Shown piece by piece: positions 21,458 to 29,592 of a stretch of 33,461 bases of DNA. The translations under genes were made by a program, and so were the position numbers. The stretch comes from a virus. Every line of letters begins with the position of its first letter. The first letter of the stretch is position 1. The stretch covers positions 1-33,461 of IMG/VR virus record IMGVR_UViG_3300042382_000266; one strand, written 5' to 3'. Below the pieces are notes generated by a model that ran no database searches, had not been told where the DNA came from, and worked only from the letters and a program-made list of their open reading frames with translations.

Positions 21458-24171
21458 CAGATTGCCACCGATGACTTTGTGATCACTTGGCCATTGTTTT
21501 GAGCCTGAAGGAGTGCGTTGCGGATGCTTGAAACTAGGTCTGCCTCTGCAATCACCGATCCTGCATTGTTGACTGTGATCGTGATTCCGCCACCAAATCC
21601 GCCACCGCGTGAAAGTGGGATAACCGCTTCAGGCCCGGCTTCGCCGATCAATGCCATCGTTGGCGATGTAACGATTCCGCCGCTTGCAAGAGCAATTAAA
21701 TCGCCGCCAATTGGGTTGACACGATCTCCTGCTGAACCGCCAACTGCTGCGCTGCCGCCAGCCTTGCCACCTAAACCTGCTCCTGCTGCATCTGCTGCAT
21801 CTGCTGCTGCTTGTGCTGCTGCATCCGCTGCTGCTGCTGCAATAGCACCGGCTACTGCATCGGCTGCTGCTTGTGCCGCTGCATCGGTTGCTGCTGCTGC
21901 CGCTGCACCAACTGCTGTTGCTGCTTCTGTTTCGGCAATAATTGCGGCCTTTTCAGCATCAGTCAAACCTGCCATTGCATCGGCTGCTGCGCGTGCTGCT
22001 GCTGCTGCTTCTGTAACTGCTGCTGCATAGGCTGCTGCTGCATCTGCTGCTGCAACCGCTGATGCTGCTTGTTCCGTTGCCGTTGCCGATTTTGAACTTG
22101 CAAGATTTGCATTGTCAATCGCTTTTTGCGTTTCTGTAAAAGCGGCAACGGCGGCGGCGTTGGCTGCTGCCGATTGTGTGATCGCTGTATTGAGCTGCGT
22201 GATATAAGCGGTGAGGGCTGTGTTGGCTTTGTTCCAACCTGCCTCTGCTGCCTCTGCTGGTGTGATGAGAGTTCCTGAATATGAAACAGGAATACCAATT
22301 TGCTCGGTATAGGCAAGAACTTGGTCTTTTGTCAGACCCCATGCATCAGATAACTTTTTGATTTCTTCATCAGAAAGTGTGAAGTCATCTAATTTTCCAA
22401 CAAAGTCTGCATATTGCAGAACTTCTTTATAGGTCAATCCCCACTTGTCTTGAAGTTTTTTGATCTCTTCATCGCTGAGTTTGCCATCGTTGAGTGCTGC
22501 ATAAAAATCGAGATACTTCTGTGCTGCTTCTTTGGAAATGCCCCATGCTGCTGCCAAGAGTCCAACTTCAGAGTCATCAATCTTTGCATCTTTGACGATG
22601 AAGATTGTTGCAAGGTAATTGGTAACTGCTGCATTCGAAATTCCCCATTTGGCTGCCAATACGCCGATTTCTTCAGGGCTGATCTTATTGTCTGCAAGTG
22701 CAACGAGAATATCTGCATACTTTTGAGCATTCTGATTGACCTTCATCTGCGCCTCGGCAGACTTGATCAAGATTTCTATTTTGCGAAGTTCTTCAAGATT
22801 ATTTTGCTTGAGAAGATTCAGGCGTGCTGCTTCGAGCTGAACAGGGTCGGTGTCTGAAACAGACTTGATGCCAAAGACATCCAATCCCGCTTTCTTGATG
22901 GCCGCACGCATCTCTGCCGCCTTCTTTTCAGCGGCGGTGAGTTCTTTGGTGCCCTTTGTGTTGTTGTTGATGATCTTGGTGTTTTTGATGTTGGCTGCTG
23001 CAACCTGCTCTGCAACTTTGCCCAATTCTTTCAAATGTGAATTATATGCTTGAGTAGATGTTGCACCCTTGTCGGTTGCTGCCGTCAACTTGTTGATGCC
23101 GATATATGCCGCACCTGCTGCTGCTACGAATACGCCAATCGCTGCTGCTGCTGCAATTGCCGAAGCACCGCCTGTGGCAAATGCTGTCGCGGTGCCGGCG
23201 GCGGTTGCTGCTGCTGCTTGCTTGACAAAGGCTGCTCGTAAAAGACCAACGGCAGTCACAATGGCATAAATACCTGAAGCCAACTTTGCGCCGACAAAGA
23301 TTGCTGCAAATGCTTTGACAACACCTAAGTTGTCGGCAATGACTTTGAAGAAGCCAACCAACGCCTTGCCAACTGTGACAAGAGTTGTGCCAACATCCTT
23401 CAAACCTGCTGCAAGTTCATCTTTGTTTGAATCAACCCATTGTTGGATTGCAGGTAATACATTTTGAACAACATATTGTGCAAATTCTTCTAAGACAGGG
23501 ATGAGTGCATAGCCAATTTGATCAATGATTTGATTAAATGCCAACTGCAACTTCATCATTCTAAATTCAAATGTTTCAGCGCGTTTTTCTGCCTGACCTG
23601 CAAATGTCTCACCAAGAGATGTCAAAATTGCATTTAGGTCTTTTGCCTTAACTGCACTTGCATCAAGTGGAACACCGAGTTTTGTAAGTGCGCCGACATT
23701 TCCGCCAAGTGCCTTTGCAAGTGCCAAAGAAACAGAGGTCAAATCTTTTGATGTGCCGGCTGAAATATCTAGTGCAAGGCTTTGTAATGCTTGTGCTTGT
23801 GTCACATCTCGTGTTGCCTGAGTTAAGATTTGGAGAGATGGAATCAATTCATTGTTGTCAACACCAACAAGAAGTTCAAGTTTGTCCAAGTATGCAGTCG
23901 TTGCAGCAATAGCCTCATCGGTTGCTCCTGTTGTGTTGCGAAGAGCTGTTGCCAATGCCGCTTGTTGCTTTTGATCTTCCATTGCGCCTTTTACGGCATC
24001 CACACCAATTTTTGTTGCAAATGCGCCAACGGCTAATGTGGCAACGCCAAAAGCTTTTCCAATTTTCTTTCCTGAATCAATAAAGTTCTTTTCAAGTTTT
24101 TTGAGGTCTTTGACAGCTTGCTTGGAACCTTTGTCATTATAGACGGTGACTATGCGCTCGACAATTGACAC
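21457..24171 (-). CDS. Tape measure protein
   Basis: A 904-residue protein setting tail length. The N-terminus is helical (QAVKDLKKLEKNFIDSGKKI), with hydrophobic segments around residues 280-360. Four exact 34-residue units lie at about 485-620, each with an EF-hand-like D.K.S.EEI...WG core. A long Ala/Asp-rich region follows, then a C-terminus SPTMALIGEAGPEAVIPLSR diagnostic of tape measures. It follows the tail chaperones, the usual place. Confidence 0.92.
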   Translation of the reverse strand: MSIVERIVTVYNDKGSKQAVKDLKKLEKNFIDSGKKIGKAFGVATLAVGAFATKIGVDAVKGAMEDQKQQAALATALRNTTGATDEAIAATTAYLDKLELLVGVDNNELIPSLQILTQATRDVTQAQALQSLALDISAGTSKDLTSVSLALAKALGGNVGALTKLGVPLDASAVKAKDLNAILTSLGETFAGQAEKRAETFEFRMMKLQLAFNQIIDQIGYALIPVLEEFAQYVVQNVLPAIQQWVDSNKDELAAGLKDVGTTLVTVGKALVGFFKVIADNLGVVKAFAAIFVGAKLASGIYAIVTAVGLLRAAFVKQAAAATAAGTATAFATGGASAIAAAAAIGVFVAAAGAAYIGINKLTAATDKGATSTQAYNSHLKELGKVAEQVAAANIKNTKIINNNTKGTKELTAAEKKAAEMRAAIKKAGLDVFGIKSVSDTDPVQLEAARLNLLKQNNLEELRKIEILIKSAEAQMKVNQNAQKYADILVALADNKISPEEIGVLAAKWGISNAAVTNYLATIFIVKDAKIDDSEVGLLAAAWGISKEAAQKYLDFYAALNDGKLSDEEIKKLQDKWGLTYKEVLQYADFVGKLDDFTLSDEEIKKLSDAWGLTKDQVLAYTEQIGIPVSYSGTLITPAEAAEAGWNKANTALTAYITQLNTAITQSAAANAAAVAAFTETQKAIDNANLASSKSATATEQAASAVAAADAAAAYAAAVTEAAAAARAAADAMAGLTDAEKAAIIAETEAATAVGAAAAAATDAAAQAAADAVAGAIAAAAADAAAQAAADAADAAGAGLGGKAGGSAAVGGSAGDRVNPIGGDLIALASGGIVTSPTMALIGEAGPEAVIPLSRGGGFGGGITITVNNAGSVIAEADLVSSIRNALLQAQNNGQVITKSSVAI
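22312..22719 (-). repeat. Four 34-residue repeats inside the tape measure
   Basis: 102-base units encode ADNKISPEEIGVLAAKWG, DAKIDDSEVGLLAAAWG, NDGKLSDEEIKKLQDKWG and LDDFTLSDEEIKKLSDAWG, each followed by a helix starting with Tyr. The D-x-[DN]-G-x-[IL]-S-D-E-E loop looks like a calcium-binding or dockerin-type turn. Tandem duplication within the gene is the simplest explanation. Confidence 0.85.
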
Positions 24172-24174
24172 GAC

Positions 24175-24828
24175 TCACACCTCTCTTTGACTGATTGCGG
24201 CATCAACTCGTGCCTGTGCTTTTGCAGAGGCTTTATCAACTGCCTCGCGAATTGCTTGCAATGCTTTGTATCTGTTGTTATCAACAGCACGAATGACTGC
24301 GCGACCTTTATCTTTTCCTTCACCACGAGCAGTTGGCAATGCGCCGTGCTCTCTTTGAATCACGCCAATGAAATGCTGTGAAGCCTGTGGATTGCGTGAT
24401 CGGCTTGTCCTACTGCGTGAACGAGATGCCGCACTTCCTCGACCTGCCGTTTCAAAGATTGCTCCACCTGGGTCACGCTGAATGACTCCGTAAGTGTTGC
24501 GGAAACCGCTGCCGTCTTTCTTAGAAGTTGCAGCAGTTTGTTTGATTCCTGCCTTAGCTCGCTCGGCATCGTAGGCAATGAAGCCACGAGTTTGTTCTTG
24601 ACTTAATGGGCCGATGCCATTGAAGCGTTTGAATCCGCCTTTTTGCCACCCTGAAGGATGGATTTGGTCATTGCTTGGAAGATACCCTTTTGCCTCAAGA
24701 ACAATCGGTGCAAGAATGCCACGAATTTCTTTGTTCAATTCTCTTTTGAGGTCAGGCGCGAAGCGTTCAAGGGCGATGATGTTTTCGGTTAACCCTTGCA
24801 TCTCAATTCGATAATTGATTTCCGCCAC
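24175..24828 (-). CDS. HK97 gp10-like tail completion protein
   Basis: A 217-residue protein from a GTG at 24828: MAEINYRIEMQGLTENIIAL, LKRELNKEIRGILAPIV, LEAKGYLPSNDQIHP. The central GSAASRSRSRTSRSRNPQAS is Arg/Ser-rich, and the C-terminus is helical. The LxRELxKxIRxxxxPIVxEAKxxxP pattern resembles gp10-type neck/tail proteins. The position between chaperone and tape measure is unusual, so the assignment is moderate. Its start overlaps the end of the chaperone frameshift extension by one base. Confidence 0.55.
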   Translation of the reverse strand: MAEINYRIEMQGLTENIIALERFAPDLKRELNKEIRGILAPIVLEAKGYLPSNDQIHPSGWQKGGFKRFNGIGPLSQEQTRGFIAYDAERAKAGIKQTAATSKKDGSGFRNTYGVIQRDPGGAIFETAGRGSAASRSRSRTSRSRNPQASQHFIGVIQREHGALPTARGEGKDKGRAVIRAVDNNRYKALQAIREAVDKASAKAQARVDAAISQREV

Positions 24829-25234
24829 TACTTGCTCCGCGCCTTCGCTCGTTCTTTCATGTATATAACTATTGACTCAAGAATTCCTTCAGGTGCATCA
24901 AGTAATGCAACCGGAGAAATACCTGTCTCCACCGAAATTGCTGCTATGGAATAGGTCAGGCTGTCTCGGTGGATTCGGAATTTGGGTTTGCCACCAACGA
25001 AACTTCTTTGAGTGTGTCAAGGAAGTCTCCGCCGAATGGCTTGATGATATTTCCGTTGTGCTTTAAGGCTAACCAAGCAAGGAAGTAGATATGTTCCAAC
25101 TTCTGCTCTTCGCCAATTAGCTTTGCAAGTCCCTTGTTGTATTTTTGCTCAAAGTCAACAATGATGCGTGGTCGAAGTGAATACACTCTTTCCACATCAT
25201 CATTGGTGACGATTTTGATACTTAATCCATCCAT
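24828..25234 (-). CDS. Tail assembly chaperone, -1 frameshift product
   Basis: A longer chaperone made by shifting -1 near 24980. After the slip the minus strand reads FRIHRDSLTYSIAAISVETG, then ISPVALLDAPEGILESIV, IYMKERAKARSK and the TAG at 24828-24830. The LTYxIA...GISPxxLLxAP pattern is the usual second part (T) of G/GT chaperones, and it lies exactly where that part should be. The zero-frame protein is the short G form. The GT form should chaperone the tape measure during tail assembly. Confidence 0.8.
24956..25234 (-). CDS. Tail assembly chaperone, short (G) form
   Basis: A 92-residue protein MDGLSIKIVTNDDVERVYSL, with IVDFEQKYNKGLAKLIGEEQ, KLEHIYFLAWLALKHNG and GGDFLDTLKEVSLV. This is the pattern of G-type chaperones. 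It ends with TETA and a TGA 18 bases after the slippery site. The frameshifted product is listed separately at 24828-25234. Confidence 0.85.
   Translation of the reverse strand: MDGLSIKIVTNDDVERVYSLRPRIIVDFEQKYNKGLAKLIGEEQKLEHIYFLAWLALKHNGNIIKPFGGDFLDTLKEVSLVANPNSESTETA
24980..24986 (-). promoter_or_regulatory. Probable -1 ribosomal slippery site CCCAAAT
   Basis: The zero frame reads ...GCA AAC CCA AAT TCC. C CCA AAT fits the X XXY YYZ rule, and an A AAC CCA heptamer overlaps just before it. Slipping at this site joins the G frame to the T frame that continues to 24828. Confidence 0.75.
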
Positions 25235-25253
25235 TTGTTTCCCCCTAGTTCAA

Positions 25254-25661
25254 TCAAGTTGTTGTTTTTGTAATTGCGCCGCTGATAGGCCAGGACACAC
25301 TTGCCGTACTTAACTCGCCCACAGCACCGTTGACCGGAGTCCACTCCGAGATAACGGCCGAAAATCCGTACTGGGGATTGATTGTAGTCGTTGTAGCATT
25401 CACAGGCTTGACTGAAATTGTGACCGCTGTTCCAAGTGTTGGATAAATTGTCTGCTCAATGCTTGATGTTGCATAATCCTGATGAAATTCAAGAGTCACA
25501 GAGTTATCTGCAAGACCTGCCACACGAGTTTTTGCTGTTTGCCCGAACGCCGTGGTCTCAACGATGTCATAACTTGAACTGAGTGAAATTGAACTCACAT
25601 GGTCTGAGATGTCAGTTGATCCAAAAAGGACATATGCGTTTGTAAGAACGATTCTTGCCAT
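25254..25661 (-). CDS. Tail tube protein, paralogue 2
   Basis: A 135-residue protein MARIVLTNAYVLFGSTDISD, ETTAFGQTAKTRVAGLADNS, TLEFHQDYATSSIEQTIYP and AVISEWTPVNGAVGEL. It is about 68% identical by hand count (93 of about 135 positions) to the gene just before it in transcription. This small family is the tail-tube (major tail) type. It lies directly before the chaperones. A one-base overlap of stop and start joins the two paralogues. Confidence 0.8.
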   Translation of the reverse strand: MARIVLTNAYVLFGSTDISDHVSSISLSSSYDIVETTAFGQTAKTRVAGLADNSVTLEFHQDYATSSIEQTIYPTLGTAVTISVKPVNATTTTINPQYGFSAVISEWTPVNGAVGELSTASVSWPISGAITKTTT

Positions 25662-26071
25662 TATGCAACCGCCTTAGTGATTGCTCCGCTTACAGGCCAG
25701 GACACAGATGCGCTGGCCAACTCGCCCACAGCACCATTTACCGGAGTCCACTCTGAGATCACCGCGTTGCAGGAATATGAAGGGTTGAATGCGCTTGTTG
25801 TTCCGCCATTTGGCTTCACAATTACTGCTGCAACTGTTCCAAGTAATGGATAAATTGTCTGCTCAACTTCGCCTGTTGCGTAATCCTGATGAAATTCAAG
25901 AGTGATTGAATTGTCTGCAAGACCTGCCACGCGAGTCTTTGTTGCTGATGATGAAAATGCTGTTGTTTCTACGACATCAAATGTTGATGAGAGCGAGACT
26001 GAGCTGACTAGGTCGCTCAAATCTACTCCACCAACAGAGATGAAGGCGTTTGTAAGAACGATGCGTGCCAT
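25661..26071 (-). CDS. Tail tube protein, paralogue 1
   Basis: A 136-residue protein MARIVLTNAFISVGGVDLSD, ETTAFSSSATKTRVAGLADN, EFHQDYATGEVEQTIYP and SEWTPVNGAVGELASASVSW. Immediately precedes its paralogue. Either copy could be the main tube protein; the other may form a minor ring or a tube decoration. Confidence 0.8.
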   Translation of the reverse strand: MARIVLTNAFISVGGVDLSDLVSSVSLSSTFDVVETTAFSSSATKTRVAGLADNSITLEFHQDYATGEVEQTIYPLLGTVAAVIVKPNGGTTSAFNPSYSCNAVISEWTPVNGAVGELASASVSWPVSGAITKAVA

Positions 26072-26253
26072 TAGTTGGTCACTCCTTCTGTTGCTGGTTT
26101 GATGGATGGTGATACTGCATTGCTTGCCTTGATGTGGTTTGCAGCGATGAGTGCGGGTGCGCTCACTCCTGCATCAACAAGTTCTTTGTCGGTGATTGAC
26201 TCACCCTTCTTCTTGCCACAGACCTCTCGATCTGAGATGACGGTGTATGCCAT
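26071..26253 (-). CDS. Small virion-region protein
   Basis: A 60-residue protein MAYTVISDREVCGKKKGESI, TDKELVDAGVSAPALIAANH. The KKKGESITDKEL... pattern with a small helical tail is common between neck and tube genes in actinophages as I recall. It may be a small tail or neck accessory protein. Confidence 0.6.
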   Translation of the reverse strand: MAYTVISDREVCGKKKGESITDKELVDAGVSAPALIAANHIKASNAVSPSIKPATEGVTN

Positions 26254-26262
26254 TGGTTCTCC

Positions 26263-26661
26263 TTATCCCCAAATCGTGATTCTGTAACGATAGGAAAGAA
26301 ATGTGACTCCTTGTGAATCATAAGTACCTGCTTCGGCACCTGTAACTCGCAAAGTGTTGACGGTTCCCCCAAGAGTGCGATCACCTTCAATTGCTGCCTT
26401 TATGGAAGTTGAACCTGAACCTGCAAGGTATGCATCAAGTTTGTCCTGTCCAGCACGCTCTGAAAAGCGTTGCACAATCACAAGGACATCAACCTGCGCT
26501 TGGTCAAGACCGCGAGCATTGTCAATGTCGAATGTGAAATCTAATTGTCCAACTACCGCGCACGGTGGAACAACCGTGTCGGGAATTAAATCATACGCTC
26601 GCAAGCCTGTAATTGTTTGCAGTCTTGTTTTCAAACCATCTCGAACTTGACTTGGGTTCAT
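26263..26661 (-). CDS. Tail terminator / head-tail completion protein
   Basis: A 132-residue protein MNPSQVRDGLKTRLQTITGL, RAYDLIPDTVVPPCAVVGQ, QAQVDVLVIVQRFSERAGQD, then STSIKAAIEGDRTLGGTVNT and GVTFLSYRYRITIWG. The order (connector before it, tube after it) and the fold pattern indicate a tail terminator or tail completion protein. Its stop lies 9 bases before the next start. Confidence 0.65.
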   Translation of the reverse strand: MNPSQVRDGLKTRLQTITGLRAYDLIPDTVVPPCAVVGQLDFTFDIDNARGLDQAQVDVLVIVQRFSERAGQDKLDAYLAGSGSTSIKAAIEGDRTLGGTVNTLRVTGAEAGTYDSQGVTFLSYRYRITIWG

Positions 26662-27269
26662 TACTTAGCCAACCCATTGTTCTTGCGGAAAGGTCGAAGC
26701 AATGCCTCAACATCAGGATCAAGGCGTGAAGTTAAGCGAACAGTTCCAAGTTCAGGTGTTCCTGCGATTCCAAAAGGCGACTGACGGCGAACAAAGATGC
26801 GTGAGGATTGAATCAAGCAAGCAGATTGCACCTCGTAAGGCACCGCGCTCCAACCCCACACACCTGTGATTTTGCAAGCCTGTGGTAAATAGTAAGGCCA
26901 TACATAACGACCTATTGCAAGGATTCGTGTGAAAGGCCACCCTCTTCGTGGGTTGTTGATGGGTTCAACCATGAAATCACTTGTTGCCCATACGGTGTCC
27001 CAAGTCTGATTGAAGTTGTCATCGGTTGCAATCTCTGTGATTGTGGTGATGTCATCAACATTCATTGTCCACGGATCAAGGGCGGTGTAATAGCGAGCAA
27101 CAGGTGCTTGTGTTGTTCCGTCTTTGTAAAAGAATCGCCCTGTGTAGTCATCAATCATGCGACTTGTTGCATTGATGGCTGCTTCAAGAGCTGCATCATC
27201 GGTTGCATCGCTGATTGTCAATGCTGCCTTCAACTCGGCAAGTGTGGAGTACCCGTTATAGATTGCCAC
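26661..27269 (-). CDS. Head-tail connector (adaptor) protein
   Basis: A 202-residue protein starting with GTG at 27269 (AGAGGA seven bases upstream): MAIYNGYSTLAELKAALTIS, then ATSRMIDDYTGRFFYKDG and ITTITEIATDD. Next come INNPRRGWPFTRILAIGR and CLIQSSRIFVRRQSPFGIA. The TYxxLAELK..L start, IDxYTGRxF and IQSSRxFxRRxSP are hallmarks of gp6/gp15-like head-tail adaptors. It follows the capsid module. Confidence 0.85.
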   Translation of the reverse strand: MAIYNGYSTLAELKAALTISDATDDAALEAAINATSRMIDDYTGRFFYKDGTTQAPVARYYTALDPWTMNVDDITTITEIATDDNFNQTWDTVWATSDFMVEPINNPRRGWPFTRILAIGRYVWPYYLPQACKITGVWGWSAVPYEVQSACLIQSSRIFVRRQSPFGIAGTPELGTVRLTSRLDPDVEALLRPFRKNNGLAK

Positions 27270-27375
27270 GCTTTATCCTCTTTTCTGCTTTTGGCAGGAT
27301 TGCTCGTTCTAATTGTGGCTCCGCCGTTGCCGTTTCTTTCGGCTTTCTGCGAAGAAGTTTTTTCAGTCTTTCCAT
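27256..27375 (-). CDS. Possible small basic protein (39 residues)
   Basis: The frame MERLKKLLRRKPKETATAEP and so on to IKRGNL fills the gap between the GT2 and connector genes, overlapping both. It is highly basic at the start. The ribosome site is weak. It may be a genuine small protein or chance. Confidence 0.4.
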   Translation of the reverse strand: MERLKKLLRRKPKETATAEPQLERAILPKAEKRIKRGNL

Positions 27376-28046
27376 GCTTCGTGATGACTCTCATCTAACC
27401 AAAATGACTTTTGGTGGGGAAGTATTACTGATGTGTTCACATGGATTGGGAACCCAAGTGATTTGATTCTTCGTGAGAAAAGTAAATCCTCACCAATCCA
27501 TTCTCCGTTGACAGGCCCATCCCAAAACCAACACCAATCTTTGCCTTGATTTGGGTCTGCAACTTCACGCATCTTTTCCAACACGCTTCGATGCACCATC
27601 AGGCAACCTGTACCTGCTGCATCTATTTCAAAAATTGAGTTCTTGTCATATTTATACAAGGGCAAGAATCCTTGTGGTGAATCCTGAAAGATTGCAGGAA
27701 CGGGTTTTGGATAAGTTTTGCCAGGAACACCGAAACCTGCAAAGACTAGACCTGCAACAACAGGGCGTTCTTTGTCGTGGGCGGTGTCGCATAAAGCATC
27801 AAATGCTTCAACTGAAAGTTGCTCATCGCTGTCAAGCATCAACAACCAATCGGAATCGGTCATTTCTAAAAATTGTTTCACAACACGATTGCGTTGCTTT
27901 GATAATAACCCTGAACCTTTGACTCGCACGAATGGGCCGAGTTTTGAATTCCTAGCTCCTGAAAGTTGAATGAGTCTGTACGCAAAAGCGCCATTGACCA
28001 TTCCTGGGTCGCAAGACCCGATTGTTACTTTGTGACCTGTTTTCAT
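27363..28046 (-). CDS. Glycosyltransferase family 2 in the capsid module
   Basis: A 227-residue protein from the ATG at 28046 (GGGGGA upstream): MKTGHKVTIGSCDPGMVNGA, then SKQRNRVVKQFLEM and DWLLMLDSDEQLSVEAFDAL with the DSD metal site. IDAAGTGCLMVHRSVLEKM, EWIGEDLLFSRRIKSLG and VILPHQKSFW follow. These are GT-A/GT2 features (ED base motif included). Placement directly after the major capsid gene suggests glycosylation of a head or tail protein. The longer frame (28103) adds a segment formed from the hairpin region and is unlikely. Confidence 0.85.
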   Translation of the reverse strand: MKTGHKVTIGSCDPGMVNGAFAYRLIQLSGARNSKLGPFVRVKGSGLLSKQRNRVVKQFLEMTDSDWLLMLDSDEQLSVEAFDALCDTAHDKERPVVAGLVFAGFGVPGKTYPKPVPAIFQDSPQGFLPLYKYDKNSIFEIDAAGTGCLMVHRSVLEKMREVADPNQGKDWCWFWDGPVNGEWIGEDLLFSRRIKSLGFPIHVNTSVILPHQKSFWLDESHHEAWKD

Positions 28047-28068
28047 TTGATTCCCCCGAATCTTAGGA

Positions 28069-28110
28069 GTGAAGAGTGGGTAAGTCGGGGGAGTCCTACC
28101 CACTCTTCAC
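28069..28110. terminator. Perfect 14-bp inverted repeat after the capsid gene
   Basis: GTGAAGAGTGGGTA (28069-28082) and its exact complement TACCCACTCTTCAC (28097-28110) with a 14-base loop lie between the capsid and glycosyltransferase genes. No T-run follows on the minus strand, so it may be a strong pause, RNA stabiliser or processing site and not a classic terminator. Confidence 0.55.
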
Positions 28111-28120
28111 ACTATTAAAG

Positions 28121-28140
28121 AACCTTCAAACTAGAAGGTT
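28121..28140 (-). terminator. 7-bp hairpin with U-rich tail at the capsid stop
   Basis: AACCTTC (28121-28127), six-base loop and GAAGGTT (28134-28140) surround the capsid stop codon (28131-28133). On the minus strand it is followed by CTTTAATAG, so it resembles a weak factor-independent terminator. With the larger repeat next to it, transcripts of the capsid gene may end or be stabilised here. Confidence 0.4.
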
Positions 28141-29477
28141 GGTGCGCTCAATCCGGTTCCTGAGATGATTGAGGCTGCTAGTGGATAACGCTCTGCTGTG
28201 TAAGCAGCGTATCCGTACACGACAGTCTTGATTGTCAAGTTGCCTGCACCTGTTGCATCGTAACGAAGTGTGAATGGTGATCCTGGTTGTTCCCAAAGGT
28301 GAGATTCACCTGCGTTGACAACATAGATTTCATCCTGATTTGTTGTTGTTCCATAAGTTGTTCCGATGTTTGCATCAGTAATGATTGGGAGACCCATCAT
28401 CTGATAGCCGGAGTTTCCGTATGAAGAAGGGCCTGCTCCAACACCTGATGCGTTCATTGGGCCGTTAGCGGCTGGCACAACCAATGGGCGGTTTGTGCTG
28501 TCAACTGCTGCAAGCAAGAATGCAAGGCGGCGTGGGTGCATGATGAAGTGTGTTGGGTTTGTGAATGAGTTTGTCTGAATCTGTTGGATCGCATCTGCGA
28601 GCTTTGGATACAAAAGACCAACTGTTGGTGCTGTTGATGTGAATGTGATTGCGTTTCCGCCTGATGCACGAAGGCCCTTGATTGTGCCTGCTGTACCTGC
28701 ACCGTTAAGAATCTGTGAATCAAGTGTTGTGTGCCATGACTTGATCAAGTCTGCTGCAACAAAAACATCAATGCCTGTTCCACGCTCAATCGCTTGGCGT
28801 GATAGGTCTTGCTGTCCGGCAATTGTACGAACATTCACAGTTAGCAATGTATCGTCAACATCTGTCTCTGATACTGCATCATTCTGTGTAACTTGTACAG
28901 CCGTTGAACTTCCCGTGGTCATGCGGGAAATATTCAGGGTCATTCCACTTGGCGGAAGTGTCATCTTGTTTGTTGCGAAATCCGCGAATGGGCGGCCCGC
29001 ACGAGCAAGAGGTGCTGCTAGGTCAATGAGGTACTGAGGAATTACAAGACCTTCGAACTGTGCAGTTCCAACATCGCGGCGCTCAATCTCTTCTTCGCGC
29101 ATGTGGCGAGCAAGACGATCCTGTGCTGTGAAGTCTGACTTGAATTGTGCGTTGTATGCATCCTTGAAGAATGAAGAATCTGAACGCTCTGAGTATGTGC
29201 GTGATTCGCGTGTAACTGTTGTTCCACCAACTCGTGGTGTTGCAACTGATGCAACTGAAGAGCGAATCTCAGATGCCTTTGCATCTGCATCTGCTTGTGC
29301 CTTCAGCTTTTCGATCTTTGTATCTAGTGAGCGTGCCTCTTCTACGAGAGCATCAACCTTCTCGGTTTCCTCAACAGTAAGGTCGGTGCGATCTTCTGAA
29401 GCAACTGCTTCTAGAACTGCATCCATTTCTGCCTTTACTGCATCACGGCGCTCAACTACTTTGTCAAAGTATGACAT
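28131..29477 (-). CDS. Major capsid protein (HK97 fold)
   Basis: A 448-residue protein MSYFDKVVERRDAVKAEMDA with a coiled-coil delta domain over about the first 90-100 residues, which is normally cut off by the protease during maturation. The body has GLVIPQYLIDLAAPLARAG, FADFATNKMTLPPSGM, LTVNVRTIAGQQDLSRQAI and TNPTHFIMHPRRLAFLLAAV, which are typical HK97-type capsid blocks. AAGGAG five bases before ATG. It follows the prohead protease and a hairpin at 29570-29589. Confidence 0.92.
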   Translation of the reverse strand: MSYFDKVVERRDAVKAEMDAVLEAVASEDRTDLTVEETEKVDALVEEARSLDTKIEKLKAQADADAKASEIRSSVASVATPRVGGTTVTRESRTYSERSDSSFFKDAYNAQFKSDFTAQDRLARHMREEEIERRDVGTAQFEGLVIPQYLIDLAAPLARAGRPFADFATNKMTLPPSGMTLNISRMTTGSSTAVQVTQNDAVSETDVDDTLLTVNVRTIAGQQDLSRQAIERGTGIDVFVAADLIKSWHTTLDSQILNGAGTAGTIKGLRASGGNAITFTSTAPTVGLLYPKLADAIQQIQTNSFTNPTHFIMHPRRLAFLLAAVDSTNRPLVVPAANGPMNASGVGAGPSSYGNSGYQMMGLPIITDANIGTTYGTTTNQDEIYVVNAGESHLWEQPGSPFTLRYDATGAGNLTIKTVVYGYAAYTAERYPLAASIISGTGLSAPTF

Positions 29478-29569
29478 TTGGTCTCCTTGTGAGTTTGTTG
29501 TTTTGGAAGTGAGGTGGTGGCGATGCTTCTCACGGCGCTTTCAGGGTGTGAGTCTCGCTCCGACTTCGA

Positions 29570-29589
29570 TCTGTCAGATTGCTGACAGA
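29570..29589. promoter_or_regulatory. 8-bp hairpin between protease and capsid genes
   Basis: TCTGTCAG (29570-29577), ATTG loop, CTGACAGA (29582-29589) in the 115-base gap ahead of the capsid gene. It could help set a higher level of capsid mRNA or act as a weak terminator after the protease. No clear -10/-35 was identified nearby. Confidence 0.35.
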
Positions 29590-29592
29590 AAC

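Noticed and set aside
21518-22030. Plus-strand Ala/Pro-rich open frame of 170 residues opposite the tape measure
   Set aside because: It is a mirror artefact of the GCT/GCA-rich Ala region; no ribosome site, no known protein, low complexity.
27363-28103. Longer start for the capsid-side glycosyltransferase at 28103
   Set aside because: The extra residues come from the inverted-repeat region; the ATG at 28046 has a clear GGGGGA site and begins the domain.
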